Below, one piece after another: positions 22,996 through 31,255 of a stretch of DNA of 64,000 nucleotides (its first letter is position 1; the number at the start of each line of letters is the position of its first letter). Source of the DNA: JAHJHG01 sp964463425 (lineage in GTDB: Bacteria > Patescibacteriota > Microgenomatia > UBA8517); NCBI GenBank assembly GCA_964463425.1, contig CAYXBV010000001.1, positions 1 through 64,000 of the forward strand, read 5' to 3'. Position numbers and translations under genes: made by a program. Below the pieces are notes generated by a model. It did not search any database and was not told where the DNA came from. It saw only the letters and a program-made list of their open reading frames with translations.

Positions 22996-24258
22996 TTAGT
23001 GTTTGTTTACAAACTCCTCTAGTTCTTTTACTCCGCCGAAAGCAATTCTGTCGTGGACATCATTCTTGGCATTAATCATTCTAGCTGGTGCAACAATTAA
23101 ATCTCCCCAATACTCATTAACTTCATCTATTGCTCTTACTAATCTTTCTTTCTTAACAACATCTTGAAAAAGTTCGAGTTGACTAACATCAGACTTTAAT
23201 AGGTTGAAGCAGGAAACTGCCAATTCTCTTACTGGTTTGTTGCTTGGGATTGAACAAATCATTTTAAACGCCTTTTTGTAAATATCTCTTGAATCAAAAA
23301 ATACTTTAGGAAAAGTAATTCCCTTGTGCCAAAATGTCCAATCACGATAAATTATCGATACGTGAACACCACGCGCTTTATAGTTCGCACTCCTTAGCCT
23401 TCTCCCTGTTTTGTTAACCAGTTTTGAAAGAATAGGGGACAACTCTTCTGGAGTAACCAGTGGTTTGGGTAATGCATAGGAATTACCGTAACTCTTTCTT
23501 TCTGATTCAAAATTATCAATTTCCCACCCTCGAAGCCTCAGGTACCAATAATAACCATTAATGGAATTAAAAGCTCTTTTTAATGTACTTATGTCCGCAT
23601 TACAAAAATCAATAACACTATGAATACCTGCATAAGTAAGTCTTGCCGCATTTCTCGTTTTTATCCCAGATAAATCTGTGAGTTTCATTTTTGAATATGT
23701 GTTTAAAAAATTATCTTTGTTTATTTCATCCAATCCATCTGGCTTCCTTAAGTTGCTTGCTGTTTTTGCTAAAAATCGATTAGGAGCAATGCCAACAGAA
23801 ACAGTTATCCATTCTCCAATTTCTTTTTTTATTCTCTGTTTTATTTCTGTAGCAATCTGAAACATATTCTTTTTTTCCAATATTGGATAACCATCAAAAT
23901 TCAAAACAAATTCGTCGATGCTTTTGGGAACAAAATCATTTGTGTAATCATTAAGTATTTTTCTTAAGGAAATGTGAACATTCCGATATTTCTCTGGATC
24001 CGTCGGTAGAATTATCAATCTAGGATAAGCAAGTTTTCCCTCTCTTACTCTCATGCCAGTTTTTACTCCATATGTTTTGGCTTCAACTGAAGCGGCAAGT
24101 ATGCAGCCAGAGGGTGTTGCGTAAGCGGCAATAGCAATCGGCTTGCCCCTTAATAAGGGATTTGCTTGTTGCTCAACGGTCGCAAAACAAGAATTCAAAT
24201 CAATGTGCATTATTTTTGAGGGGTTGGGGTTGAAATCTAGTTTAGTCGGGTAAGCCAT
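22996..24258 (-). CDS. dinB: Y-family DNA polymerase (DinB/UmuC-like)
   Basis: 420 residues. Palm catalytic residues are in MHIDLNSCFATVE (about 18-30) and SIDEFVLNFD (about 113). CILAASVEAKTYGVKTGM is the conserved fingers segment, SVGIAPNRFLAKTASNLRKPDG follows, and the helix-hairpin-helix thumb (KLTDLSGIKTRNAARL) and a little-finger domain complete the fold. It performs translesion synthesis. No clear C-terminal clamp-binding peptide is seen. It overlaps the small gene upstream by 17 nt. Confidence 0.92.
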   Translation of the reverse strand: MAYPTKLDFNPNPSKIMHIDLNSCFATVEQQANPLLRGKPIAIAAYATPSGCILAASVEAKTYGVKTGMRVREGKLAYPRLIILPTDPEKYRNVHISLRKILNDYTNDFVPKSIDEFVLNFDGYPILEKKNMFQIATEIKQRIKKEIGEWITVSVGIAPNRFLAKTASNLRKPDGLDEINKDNFLNTYSKMKLTDLSGIKTRNAARLTYAGIHSVIDFCNADISTLKRAFNSINGYYWYLRLRGWEIDNFESERKSYGNSYALPKPLVTPEELSPILSKLVNKTGRRLRSANYKARGVHVSIIYRDWTFWHKGITFPKVFFDSRDIYKKAFKMICSIPSNKPVRELAVSCFNLLKSDVSQLELFQDVVKKERLVRAIDEVNEYWGDLIVAPARMINAKNDVHDRIAFGGVKELEEFVNKH

Positions 24259-24502
24259 CGCTTATCTCCTCTAATTTCCAGTGCAAACTTTCTGTATTTA
24301 AAACAAGACGAAAGAAAAGATTTTTACTAATAACTGAAAAGACATGGAAAAGAGTACGGCCCTGTCGATATGTGTGGTGTAGTCCAATTTTAACAACAGG
24401 ATAAAGTCTGCCACTCCAAACAATCCACTTTGGAAAAATTTTTTTCTTTTTACTGTCGAAAGTAAAACTTACTGAGACTGGTGTAGAAATTTTTTGAATC
24501 AT
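24242..24502 (-). CDS. small DUF6504-like partner of the Y-family polymerase
   Basis: 86 residues. The sequence pattern 'W.GR.YPV.KIGLHHTYRQGRTLFHVFSV' and the ending 'LHWKLEEISDGL' resemble DUF6504-type proteins that occur next to Y-family polymerase genes. It overlaps the polymerase start by 17 nt, so the two are translationally linked. Role unknown; an accessory part in translesion synthesis is inference. Confidence 0.65.
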   Translation of the reverse strand: MIQKISTPVSVSFTFDSKKKKIFPKWIVWSGRLYPVVKIGLHHTYRQGRTLFHVFSVISKNLFFRLVLNTESLHWKLEEISDGLPD

Positions 24503-24628
24503 TTTTACATTCCCAAAGATTACCCGAAGAAACTCTATCTAATTTATAGTCCGAAGAAAACCCTAAGTCAAGATTCAAAAACACTCTTTTTCTTGCCAAT
24601 ATTTTCTTCAAGCCTTAAACTAAATTTA

Positions 24629-26020
24629 ATGGCAAAATTATCACCCTTACGCAAAAAAGATTTGCCCAAACCTCTTTCTCTAAAAAAATTGATTGGTCCT
24701 AGCTTTATTCTTCTTGGATTAGGATTGGGAAGTGGAGAACTAATACTTTGGCCTTATCTTGCCTCTAATTATGGTTTAGGAATTATGTGGGGTGCACTTC
24801 TTGGTATTACCTTTCAATTCTTCATTAATATGGAAATTGAAAGATATGCTCTAATCACCGGTGAAAGTATTTTTGTTGGCTTGGCCAGAAAACTAAAGGG
24901 AATCTCTCCCGTCTGGTTTATTTTATCTACCTTAATTCCCTGGATGTGGCCCGGCATTATTGCTTCTGCGGCAACATTACTCGCTCATGTCTTCGGAATT
25001 AATTATTCGCCGATCCTTCCTATTGGCTTGCTAATCTTAATTGGTCTTATTTTGACTTTAGGTCCCGTAATCTATAAAACTCAAGAAGTTTTTCAAAGAA
25101 CGCTTATCTTGGTTGGGGTACCATTCATTTTGATTCTTGCTCTGTTTTTTGCCAAAACACCTGACTGGCAAAATTTAGCAGAAGGATTAATCGGTAAAGG
25201 TGATGGATTTTGGTTTCTACCAGCAGGCATCTCATTAGCCACTTTCTTGGGTGCTTTTGCTTATTCTGGAGCCGGCGGTAATCTTAACTTGGCTCAAAGC
25301 TACTATATAAAAGAGAAGGGTTACGGCATGGGAAAATTCTCAGGAAGAATTACTAGTATCTTTACTGGTAAGAAAGAAAACATCACCCTTGAAGGAACCA
25401 CCTTTGATAGCACCCCCGAAAACTTAAAACGATTTAGGCTTTGGTGGAAAAGAATTAATATTGAACACGCATTAGTCTTTTGGCTAACGGGGACAATCAC
25501 AATGATTGTCTTGAGTCTTCTTGCTTACACCACTGTTTTTGGAACAGAAAAAATGCAAGGTGTTGGTTTTATTATTAACGAAGCGCAAGTAATTACTCAA
25601 AAAACATTTGCTATGTTGGGAACAACTTTTCTAGTAATTGCATCTGCCATGCTTTTCTCAACTCAATTTTCAGTTTTGGATGCTACCTCCAGAATTATGA
25701 GTGAGAATTTAGTTATTCTTTCACCTAAACGTTTCAAAATTGAAAAGTTACCAACTTTCTTTTATTTGTTTCTCTGGTTACAAATATTCGCAGGTATCAT
25801 TATCTTTTCTCTTGGATTCACTCAACCATTAATGCTTGTTATTTTGGGGGCAACCCTAAATGCCATTGCCATGTTTGTTTATACCGGTCTTGTCTTGTGG
25901 CTTAATCTTTCCAGTTTGGATAAAAAGTTAAGACCATCAGTCATAAGAGTATTTTTTGTTAGTGCTGCTTTTGTTTTCTACGGTGTTTTCACTTTCGTCA
26001 CCATTCTTCGAACAATCTAA
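24629..26020 (+). CDS. Nramp-like (LeuT-fold) transporter
   Basis: 463 residues from ATG 24629; the longer in-frame start at 24494 would add 45 residues overlapping the divergent gene. About eleven membrane helices. The first (IGPSFILLGLGLGSGELILWPYLAS) aligns with Nramp helix 1, but the metal-binding DPGN is replaced by GSGE, and the helix 6 region (AFAYSGAGGNLNLAQSYYIKEKG) lacks MPH. It is therefore an Nramp relative whose ion may not be Mn2+ or Fe2+. Monocistronic. Confidence 0.8.
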   Translation: MAKLSPLRKKDLPKPLSLKKLIGPSFILLGLGLGSGELILWPYLASNYGLGIMWGALLGITFQFFINMEIERYALITGESIFVGLARKLKGISPVWFILSTLIPWMWPGIIASAATLLAHVFGINYSPILPIGLLILIGLILTLGPVIYKTQEVFQRTLILVGVPFILILALFFAKTPDWQNLAEGLIGKGDGFWFLPAGISLATFLGAFAYSGAGGNLNLAQSYYIKEKGYGMGKFSGRITSIFTGKKENITLEGTTFDSTPENLKRFRLWWKRINIEHALVFWLTGTITMIVLSLLAYTTVFGTEKMQGVGFIINEAQVITQKTFAMLGTTFLVIASAMLFSTQFSVLDATSRIMSENLVILSPKRFKIEKLPTFFYLFLWLQIFAGIIIFSLGFTQPLMLVILGATLNAIAMFVYTGLVLWLNLSSLDKKLRPSVIRVFFVSAAFVFYGVFTFVTILRTI

Positions 26021-26038
26021 ATAATGTTAAAATAGATT

Positions 26039-27043
26039 ATGAAGAAATTTCTTTCTTATTTTATGCTTGCTATTGTTTTTGCTTTGCTGGGCTGGTTTGC
26101 AAATACCCTTTATCAAAACACCCTCCCTGAACCAATTATTCTTAACCCCGTTATTCCTAGACCGCTTGATAAATACACAATAGAAAACTTAGCTACTACT
26201 AAAATAGAAGCGGGAACAATCAAGATAGAGGAAATAATTGATGAGACAAACGATTACACTTCTTATCTTTTTTCACTTGAACACAGACCTTCTTTGTCGG
26301 ACAAAGAAATTAAAAAAACAACTGGTCAATTAAATATTCCATCAGGAAAAGGGAAGTACCCTCTTATTCTTATGTTTCGAGGATATGTTGATCAAGAAAT
26401 ATATGAAACCGGAATAGGGACAAGAAAATCAGCTGAAGTATATGCACAAAACGGATACATCACCATTGCCCCTGATTTTTTGGGATATGGCGAATCAGAT
26501 ACTCAGACCGAAAATATTTTTGAAGCACGGTTCCAAACATATGTAACCGCCTTGTCTGTTTTAAATTCTCTTGATTCCATTTCTAGCTGGGATGGAGAAA
26601 ATATTCTTATCTGGGGACATTCAAACGGGGGACAAGTTGCCTTAACTATTTTAGAAATTACTGGTGAAGAATACCCTACTGTCTTATGGGCCCCAGTTAC
26701 CAAATCTTTTCCATATTCTATCCTTTATTACACTGATGAATCAGAAGACAAAGGGAGATATATAAGAAAAGAATTAGCCAAATTTGAAAACATTTACAAT
26801 GTTGAACAATATTCAATTGCCAATTACCTAGAGAGAATAAAGGCTCCGATCCAACTTCATCAAGGTACCGGTGACGATGCAGTTCCATATAAATGGACTA
26901 ATGAATTCGTTGATATTTTTAATGAACTTGAAAAAGAAATCACTTACTACACATATCCCGGAGCAAATCATAATTTAGTTCCTTCTTGGAATACAGTTGT
27001 ACAGAGAAATTTAGTCTTTTTTGATAAATATTCTAAACATTGA
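26039..27043 (+). CDS. membrane-anchored alpha/beta hydrolase
   Basis: 334 residues. N-terminal hydrophobic anchor (about 5-25). The hydrolase core (from about 100) shows the oxyanion strand LILMFRGYVD, nucleophile elbow GHSNGG, acid in GTGDDAVPYK, and catalytic His in YPGANHNLVPSW. This fits S9-like or dienelactone-like hydrolases acting outside the cytoplasm on peptides or esters. Short -10-like TAAAAT at 26029-26034. Confidence 0.88.
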   Translation: MKKFLSYFMLAIVFALLGWFANTLYQNTLPEPIILNPVIPRPLDKYTIENLATTKIEAGTIKIEEIIDETNDYTSYLFSLEHRPSLSDKEIKKTTGQLNIPSGKGKYPLILMFRGYVDQEIYETGIGTRKSAEVYAQNGYITIAPDFLGYGESDTQTENIFEARFQTYVTALSVLNSLDSISSWDGENILIWGHSNGGQVALTILEITGEEYPTVLWAPVTKSFPYSILYYTDESEDKGRYIRKELAKFENIYNVEQYSIANYLERIKAPIQLHQGTGDDAVPYKWTNEFVDIFNELEKEITYYTYPGANHNLVPSWNTVVQRNLVFFDKYSKH

Positions 27044-27074
27044 CAATAAACCTCTGTTTCCGCATTATTAATTA

Positions 27075-27413
27075 ATGAAACTAATTGTTCGATTAGGAAT
27101 TAATGTAATTGCTCTTCTCGTTGTAGAGTACCTTGTTCCCGGTTTTGTATTAACAGGTTACGGAGCTGCTATTGTGGCCGCTATTGTAATCGGTATTGTT
27201 AATACTTTTATTAGACCTATCTTGCAGTTAATTGCTCTCCCTGTTTCTATTTTATCTTTTGGTATATCTGCTTTTCTTATTAACGTAGTCCTTCTTTGGT
27301 TAACATCTTTATATGTACCCGGATTTGAAATAGCTGGTTTTGGCACGGCCATAATCGCTTCAGTTGTTCTTTCGCTTGTTTCCTGGTTTCTCCATAAATT
27401 AGCTTCTGATTAG
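27075..27413 (+). CDS. phage holin family (4_2) membrane protein
   Basis: 112 residues forming four membrane helices with short loops. The pattern 'GIVNTFIRPILQLIALPVS' and 'NVVLLWLTSLYVPGFEI' is typical of the widespread chromosomal 'phage holin family 4_2' proteins, which despite the name are common single genes in bacteria and are not evidence of a prophage. Confidence 0.88.
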   Translation: MKLIVRLGINVIALLVVEYLVPGFVLTGYGAAIVAAIVIGIVNTFIRPILQLIALPVSILSFGISAFLINVVLLWLTSLYVPGFEIAGFGTAIIASVVLSLVSWFLHKLASD

Positions 27414-27450
27414 TTTGACTAAGATTTAATTTTTTATCATAATTAAGCAT

Positions 27451-28212
27451 ATGAAAAAATTCTTTAGTGTCTTATTAACAGGCTTTGCACTATTTTTTTC
27501 CATCCCCGCTGTTTTAATCCTTGCAAGTTGGAATGCGATACCAGGGCAAGGGCTCTATTCAGTTAAATCAAGCCTAGAAGACGTTGCCTTAGCCTTGACA
27601 ATTAACACACCCATGTCAACCGCTTTTTCCGTTAATTTTACCGACAGGCGCTATACCGAGGCTGTTAAGCTCCTAGACAGAGAGGGATCGACGGTTGGCT
27701 ACGAGCTACTTGTTGCTGAAGCGCAACAAGCACGAGGAATGGTTATTAAGAAGCAAGATGTTAAAAATGGCGCCCAATTAGTACGAAAGATTGAAGAATA
27801 TCAGGTTGAAATTGAAGAGAAGCGGGTAGAAGTACAAAGTCAGACCCAAACATCGACTACGGGCTATCAGGCGCCTTCTCCGACACTATCTCCGGCCACT
27901 CCGGCACCTGTTATTACGGAGAAAAAGAAGGTTTCTGTTGTCATTCCTGTCGAAATAGTCATTGAGAATGAGGAGCCTGAAGAAGTTCTTGAAAACCTTG
28001 AGGAGGCTCAAGAAGAACTTGAAAAAATACTTACAGAGCTTGAGGAAGAGCTACCTGCAACAGCCCCGGAAGAAGCAATTGAACTTGAGGTCCCCAGCAC
28101 AGAAGCACCAAAAGTAACCCGCCCCGACAATCAAGGTAAAAAGAAAGACAAAGATGAAGAACAAATAGACTATCAGGAGAATGAGGACTATGATAATGAA
28201 GACAAAGATTAA
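27451..28212 (+). CDS. secreted DUF5667-like protein with acidic C-terminus
   Basis: 253 residues. Signal peptide or anchor at 1-25. Residues 29-130 (IPGQGLYSVKSSLEDVALAL, FTDRRYTEAVKLL) match DUF5667-type extracytoplasmic domains. After a Ser/Thr/Pro linker (about 135-160) the tail is very rich in Glu, then Lys/Asp. The family is often linked to anti-sigma or surface functions, but this copy has no cytoplasmic domain. Confidence 0.7.
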   Translation: MKKFFSVLLTGFALFFSIPAVLILASWNAIPGQGLYSVKSSLEDVALALTINTPMSTAFSVNFTDRRYTEAVKLLDREGSTVGYELLVAEAQQARGMVIKKQDVKNGAQLVRKIEEYQVEIEEKRVEVQSQTQTSTTGYQAPSPTLSPATPAPVITEKKKVSVVIPVEIVIENEEPEEVLENLEEAQEELEKILTELEEELPATAPEEAIELEVPSTEAPKVTRPDNQGKKKDKDEEQIDYQENEDYDNEDKD

Positions 28213-28219
28213 ATAAAAA

Positions 28220-28363
28220 ATGAAAAAAACAAAGAAAACAAAAACAAAAATACCGACTCTTGGATTTAAAAAAGTAAGTCGTTTTGGTGGTGGCCAGACA
28301 GGCAAGAAAAGCCCTAAGGCAACCTTCAAGAAAACGATCTACAAAACGCAACACAAAGGATAA
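28220..28363 (+). CDS. small very basic protein
   Basis: 47 residues, starting 7 nt after the preceding stop. The N-terminus is almost all Lys and Thr (MKKTKKTKTKIPTLGFKK), and the middle is Gly-rich (RFGGGQTGKK). The charge suggests nucleic-acid or ribosome binding, or charge pairing with the acidic protein before it. No family is recognised. Confidence 0.5.
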   Translation: MKKTKKTKTKIPTLGFKKVSRFGGGQTGKKSPKATFKKTIYKTQHKG

Positions 28364-28386
28364 TATTATTTTTGCCCCTGATATGT

Positions 28387-28426
28387 TACAATAACAACGT
28401 TCCACGCTCAGAGGGCGTGTTTTTTT
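28387..28426 (+). promoter_or_regulatory. -10 box followed by terminator-like hairpin before tig
   Basis: TACAAT at 28387-28392 predicts a start near 28399. A 7-bp stem, CACGCTC (28403-28409) with GGGCGTG (28413-28419), and seven T (28420-28426) follow at once, 8 nt before the tig ATG. It is either an attenuator in a very short leader or the terminator of the preceding gene overlapping the tig promoter. Confidence 0.6.
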
Positions 28427-28434
28427 AGACTAAA

Positions 28435-29370
28435 ATGGCTAGTAAAACAACCAAAGCATCAAAACCAGAGAAAAAGGTAAAAAAAGAAACTAATAAGATT
28501 AGTTACACTGTTGCTAAAAGCAAAGATGGAACTATTCAAATTACTTTTACAATACCTTTTAAAGATATTAAAAAGACCAGAGAAACAGTTGCTAAAGATA
28601 TTGGCAAGGACCTTGAGTTGCCAGGTTTCAGAAAAGGTATGGCTCCATTAAGTAAAGTTCTTGAGCATGTTCCTCAAAACAAAATGGTTGAAAACATTCT
28701 TCGAGAGATTTTACCCAAACCATTAGGTGATGCCATTCTTGATCACAAGATAAAACCTGCTATCTATCCCAAACTAGAACTTCTTTCTGCAAACGAAGAT
28801 GAAAATTGGCAAGTTAGAGGAACAACTTGTGAATTACCTGAAGTAAAACTTGGAAATTATAAGAAAATTATTTCAGATGCCTCTAAAACAAACGCTATCT
28901 GGACTCCAGACCAAAAGGGGAGTGCTAAAAAAGATGAAAAGAAAAAGGAACTAACAAGACAAGAAAAAGAACAACAGGTAATTAAGATATTAAGCGAAAC
29001 CATTAAGATTGAAATTCCAAAACCATTAGTTGATGAAGAAGTAAACAGAAGGCTTTCTGATCTCTTACAAAGAATTGAGAAACTTGGTTTAACTTTAGAG
29101 GCATATCTATCCTCAATTGGAAAAACAACTGAGACGATTAGGGATGAATACGAAGGACAAGCTAAAGAAGCAATTAGATTTGACCTTATCCTCGGCAATG
29201 TCGTTGTTGAAGAAAAAATTAAAGTTTCCGAAAAGGAAATTGCAGAAACATTAAAAGCATATGCACCAGCCGGTCAAACCAGCACACCAGCCTCAGGAGA
29301 TCAAAAAACATTAGTCGAAACAGTCCTGAAGAAGCGCGCCGCGCTTGATACTCTTTGTGCCTTATTGTAA
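28435..29370 (+). CDS. tig: trigger factor, short form
   Basis: 311 residues against about 430 in Escherichia coli. The ribosome-binding domain is present (about 20-140) with the signature GFRKGMAP near residue 64. The middle PPIase (FKBP) domain is missing: a Lys-rich linker near 160-180 leads straight into the helical C-terminal domain (KIEIPKPLVDEEVNRRL, EEKIKVSEKEIAETL). It would still hold nascent chains at the ribosome but not isomerise prolines. Preceded by a hairpin and T-run only 8 nt upstream. Confidence 0.9.
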   Translation: MASKTTKASKPEKKVKKETNKISYTVAKSKDGTIQITFTIPFKDIKKTRETVAKDIGKDLELPGFRKGMAPLSKVLEHVPQNKMVENILREILPKPLGDAILDHKIKPAIYPKLELLSANEDENWQVRGTTCELPEVKLGNYKKIISDASKTNAIWTPDQKGSAKKDEKKKELTRQEKEQQVIKILSETIKIEIPKPLVDEEVNRRLSDLLQRIEKLGLTLEAYLSSIGKTTETIRDEYEGQAKEAIRFDLILGNVVVEEKIKVSEKEIAETLKAYAPAGQTSTPASGDQKTLVETVLKKRAALDTLCALL

Positions 29371-29419
29371 TATGCTAATCATAAAACAAGTTCTTACTTG
29401 TAATATGAATTAAGCTAAA

Positions 29420-30052
29420 ATGGACAATAATCAAAGCCACAAACCTCGAAAACCCGTTAAACATTCAAGCGTTCTTGAAAACCTCAAGGATGTTGGTGGT
29501 AATACTGGAAAAGTCCTTAAAAAAGACCTTGCTGAAGGAGTTTCAGAAGAATTTTTAAATCAACTTCTAGGTAGAAAAAAAGACAAAAAATTTTCAGGCG
29601 AAATTATGCCTGGACAGCCCCTTGAATTTGAAGATGTCTACTCCGGCAAGCAAGAAGAATTGCTTAAAGTTCAAAAACAGATTGTTTTGGAAAGAAGATT
29701 AAGAGCAGAAGAAAAAACAAGAACAGAACAAAAAGGCAACGAATTAAAACTGCAATTACAAGCCCTCATGCAAGAAGTGGCCGCTCTAGCAGAAAACACA
29801 CAAGAGTTAAGCCAAGAAGTTCAAGTAGCCACCATGCAAGCACCAATCGAGCCTGGCATTTATCACGTAATTTTCTTTGAAAGACTTATTGAGTTTATTA
29901 AATCTTTTAGACAAAACATCGGTCAAGCTAAAAATTGGCTACAAACCTCAAACAAAAGAGCTCAAAAGAAAAATTATTGGGCTAGTTACAAGAAACACGG
30001 CGGCAAATTCCTTCTGGCCGCAGATCATTACGTATCTCGCTCCGCAGGATAG
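29420..30052 (+). CDS. DUF5660-like hypothetical protein
   Basis: 210 residues. A basic N-terminus, a helical coiled-coil centre (about 70-135, ERRLRAEEKTRTEQKGNELK) and a conserved end (PGIYHVIFFERLIEFIKSF, KNYWASYKKHGGKFLLA) match DUF5660, found in Patescibacteria. Soluble, function unknown. It follows tig by 49 nt and probably shares its transcript. Confidence 0.8.
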   Translation: MDNNQSHKPRKPVKHSSVLENLKDVGGNTGKVLKKDLAEGVSEEFLNQLLGRKKDKKFSGEIMPGQPLEFEDVYSGKQEELLKVQKQIVLERRLRAEEKTRTEQKGNELKLQLQALMQEVAALAENTQELSQEVQVATMQAPIEPGIYHVIFFERLIEFIKSFRQNIGQAKNWLQTSNKRAQKKNYWASYKKHGGKFLLAADHYVSRSAG

Positions 30053-30098
30053 CAAGAGGTTGAAGAAAAAATAGAAGAAACGTATAATTTACTCACTT

Positions 30099-30172
30099 GG
30101 ACGATTAGCTCAGTTGGTTAGAGCGCTTGATCGACATTCAAGAGGTCACAGGTTCGAGTCCTGTATCGTCCA
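30099..30172 (+). tRNA. tRNA-Val (GAC) with C33
   Basis: Acceptor GGACGAT/ATCGTCC, anticodon stem CTTGA/TCAAG with loop TCGACAT giving GAC, discriminator A. Position 33 is C instead of the near-universal U. TATAAT at 30083-30088 is the promoter. Confidence 0.88.
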
Positions 30173-30230
30173 CACATTTTGTTCCCTGTATTGATATTTT
30201 ATCAAAGATTTTAAACCCTATAAAAAATAC

Positions 30231-30266
30231 AAGCCTTGGTATTATTCTGGAATACCAAGGCTTTTT
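30231..30266 (+). terminator. bidirectional Rho-independent terminator
   Basis: A perfect 13-bp stem, AAGCCTTGGTATT (30231-30243) and AATACCAAGGCTT (30251-30263) with a 7-nt loop, is followed by T on the plus strand and preceded by A-rich sequence, so it can end tRNA-Val transcription and the minus-strand pair from the other side. Confidence 0.88.
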
Positions 30267-30281
30267 GCTGTGCTCATTCTC

Positions 30282-30710
30282 TCAATTAAAGAATTTTTGT
30301 AATACGTCAAACAGTTTCCTGCGACCTTTGAGTTCATAGGTCACCGCCACCCAGTCCTTTCTGAGTCCAATCTTCTTGGTCTTTCCCCAAAGTTTGAATT
30401 GGGTATTGATGGCATGGGAGAAATACGCGTTAAGGAATTTCAAGCGACTACGTATTTCTTTCAAGAGAAAAATTCTGACAACAGCATTTTCGGCGAAAAC
30501 TTTTCTTGAGTGCGTAGGGCGAACAAACTTTTGTTCTTCCTTTTGTAATCGACATATTTCGCAATAAATTAGCTGCGCCTCTATTGATATTGTTCCCAAT
30601 ACTGTTTCTCCAGAGGCAACCTCGTTTTCAGGCATGGCTGTCAAGTCGATATGCCGCTGTTTTCTAAAACCGAGAAGATCGGCTATTACTAGTTTGTCTG
30701 AAGTTTGCAT
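30282..30710 (-). CDS. hypothetical protein, paralogue of next gene
   Basis: 142 residues. The start is ATG 30710 because GGAGG lies 7 nt before it; an upstream in-frame ATG lies inside the previous gene. The segments VLGTISIEAQLIYCEICRLQKEE and QFKLWGKTKKIGLRKDWVAV align with the neighbouring protein (LGT-S-EA--I-C-I-RL, then LWG). Likely cytoplasmic. Function unknown. The pair ends at a strong terminator. Confidence 0.65.
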   Translation of the reverse strand: MQTSDKLVIADLLGFRKQRHIDLTAMPENEVASGETVLGTISIEAQLIYCEICRLQKEEQKFVRPTHSRKVFAENAVVRIFLLKEIRSRLKFLNAYFSHAINTQFKLWGKTKKIGLRKDWVAVTYELKGRRKLFDVLQKFFN

Positions 30711-30747
30711 GTTTTCCTCCTTGCTAGTTAATATTTTAAAAACAACC

Positions 30748-31143
30748 CTAATCCAATTTTGATTGAGCGCGGGCCACATCAACAACCGTCCAACCGGTTT
30801 TTAGGACCACGATCTCAGGACCTCCCCAAAGTTCAAAATCAGACTTAATAAGGCAATAAAGAACGGTTTCAAGAAGTTTAATATATGTCTCCCTTCTGCA
30901 AATACTTGAATTTGGAAACAAAGCTTCTTGTCTGCGAATCTTTTTGGATCTTGAAACGTCTACTTCTTTTTTCAGTTCTGTAACCTCTCTTTTGAGACGC
31001 TCTATCAAGCAATGTATTTGCTTGGCTTCCTTTGACATTGTTCCGAGAAAAATATCTTTACAATGAAGGATTAACGTCGGCTGAAGCGTGTCATCAACCT
31101 CAGTTTTTTCAAGCATGATTCGAAGATCATCCAAAACAGTCAT
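30748..31143 (-). CDS. hypothetical protein, paralogue of previous gene
   Basis: 131 residues with a GGAG ribosome site before the ATG. FLGTMSKEAKQIHCLIERLKRE and DFELWGGPEIVVLKTGWTVVDV correspond to segments of the downstream protein, so this is a tandem duplication followed by divergence. The centre is helical and basic. Function unknown. Confidence 0.65.
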   Translation of the reverse strand: MTVLDDLRIMLEKTEVDDTLQPTLILHCKDIFLGTMSKEAKQIHCLIERLKREVTELKKEVDVSRSKKIRRQEALFPNSSICRRETYIKLLETVLYCLIKSDFELWGGPEIVVLKTGWTVVDVARAQSKLD

Positions 31144-31255
31144 GTTTTTCTCCTTGTGTAAATGAGCGATTATATAAGAACAGCAGTGCCCATAGTATCA
31201 ATTATTACCTGATTTTTCAAATTATTCCTGTGTCTACTATTTGTTTACTTGAAGG

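Noticed and set aside
24494..24628. 45-residue N-terminal extension of the Nramp-like protein
   Set aside because: It overlaps the divergent gene, has no ribosome site, and the usual start of the family matches ATG 24629.
27075..27413. Prophage signal from the 'phage holin' gene
   Set aside because: This family is a common chromosomal membrane protein, and no other phage genes lie nearby.
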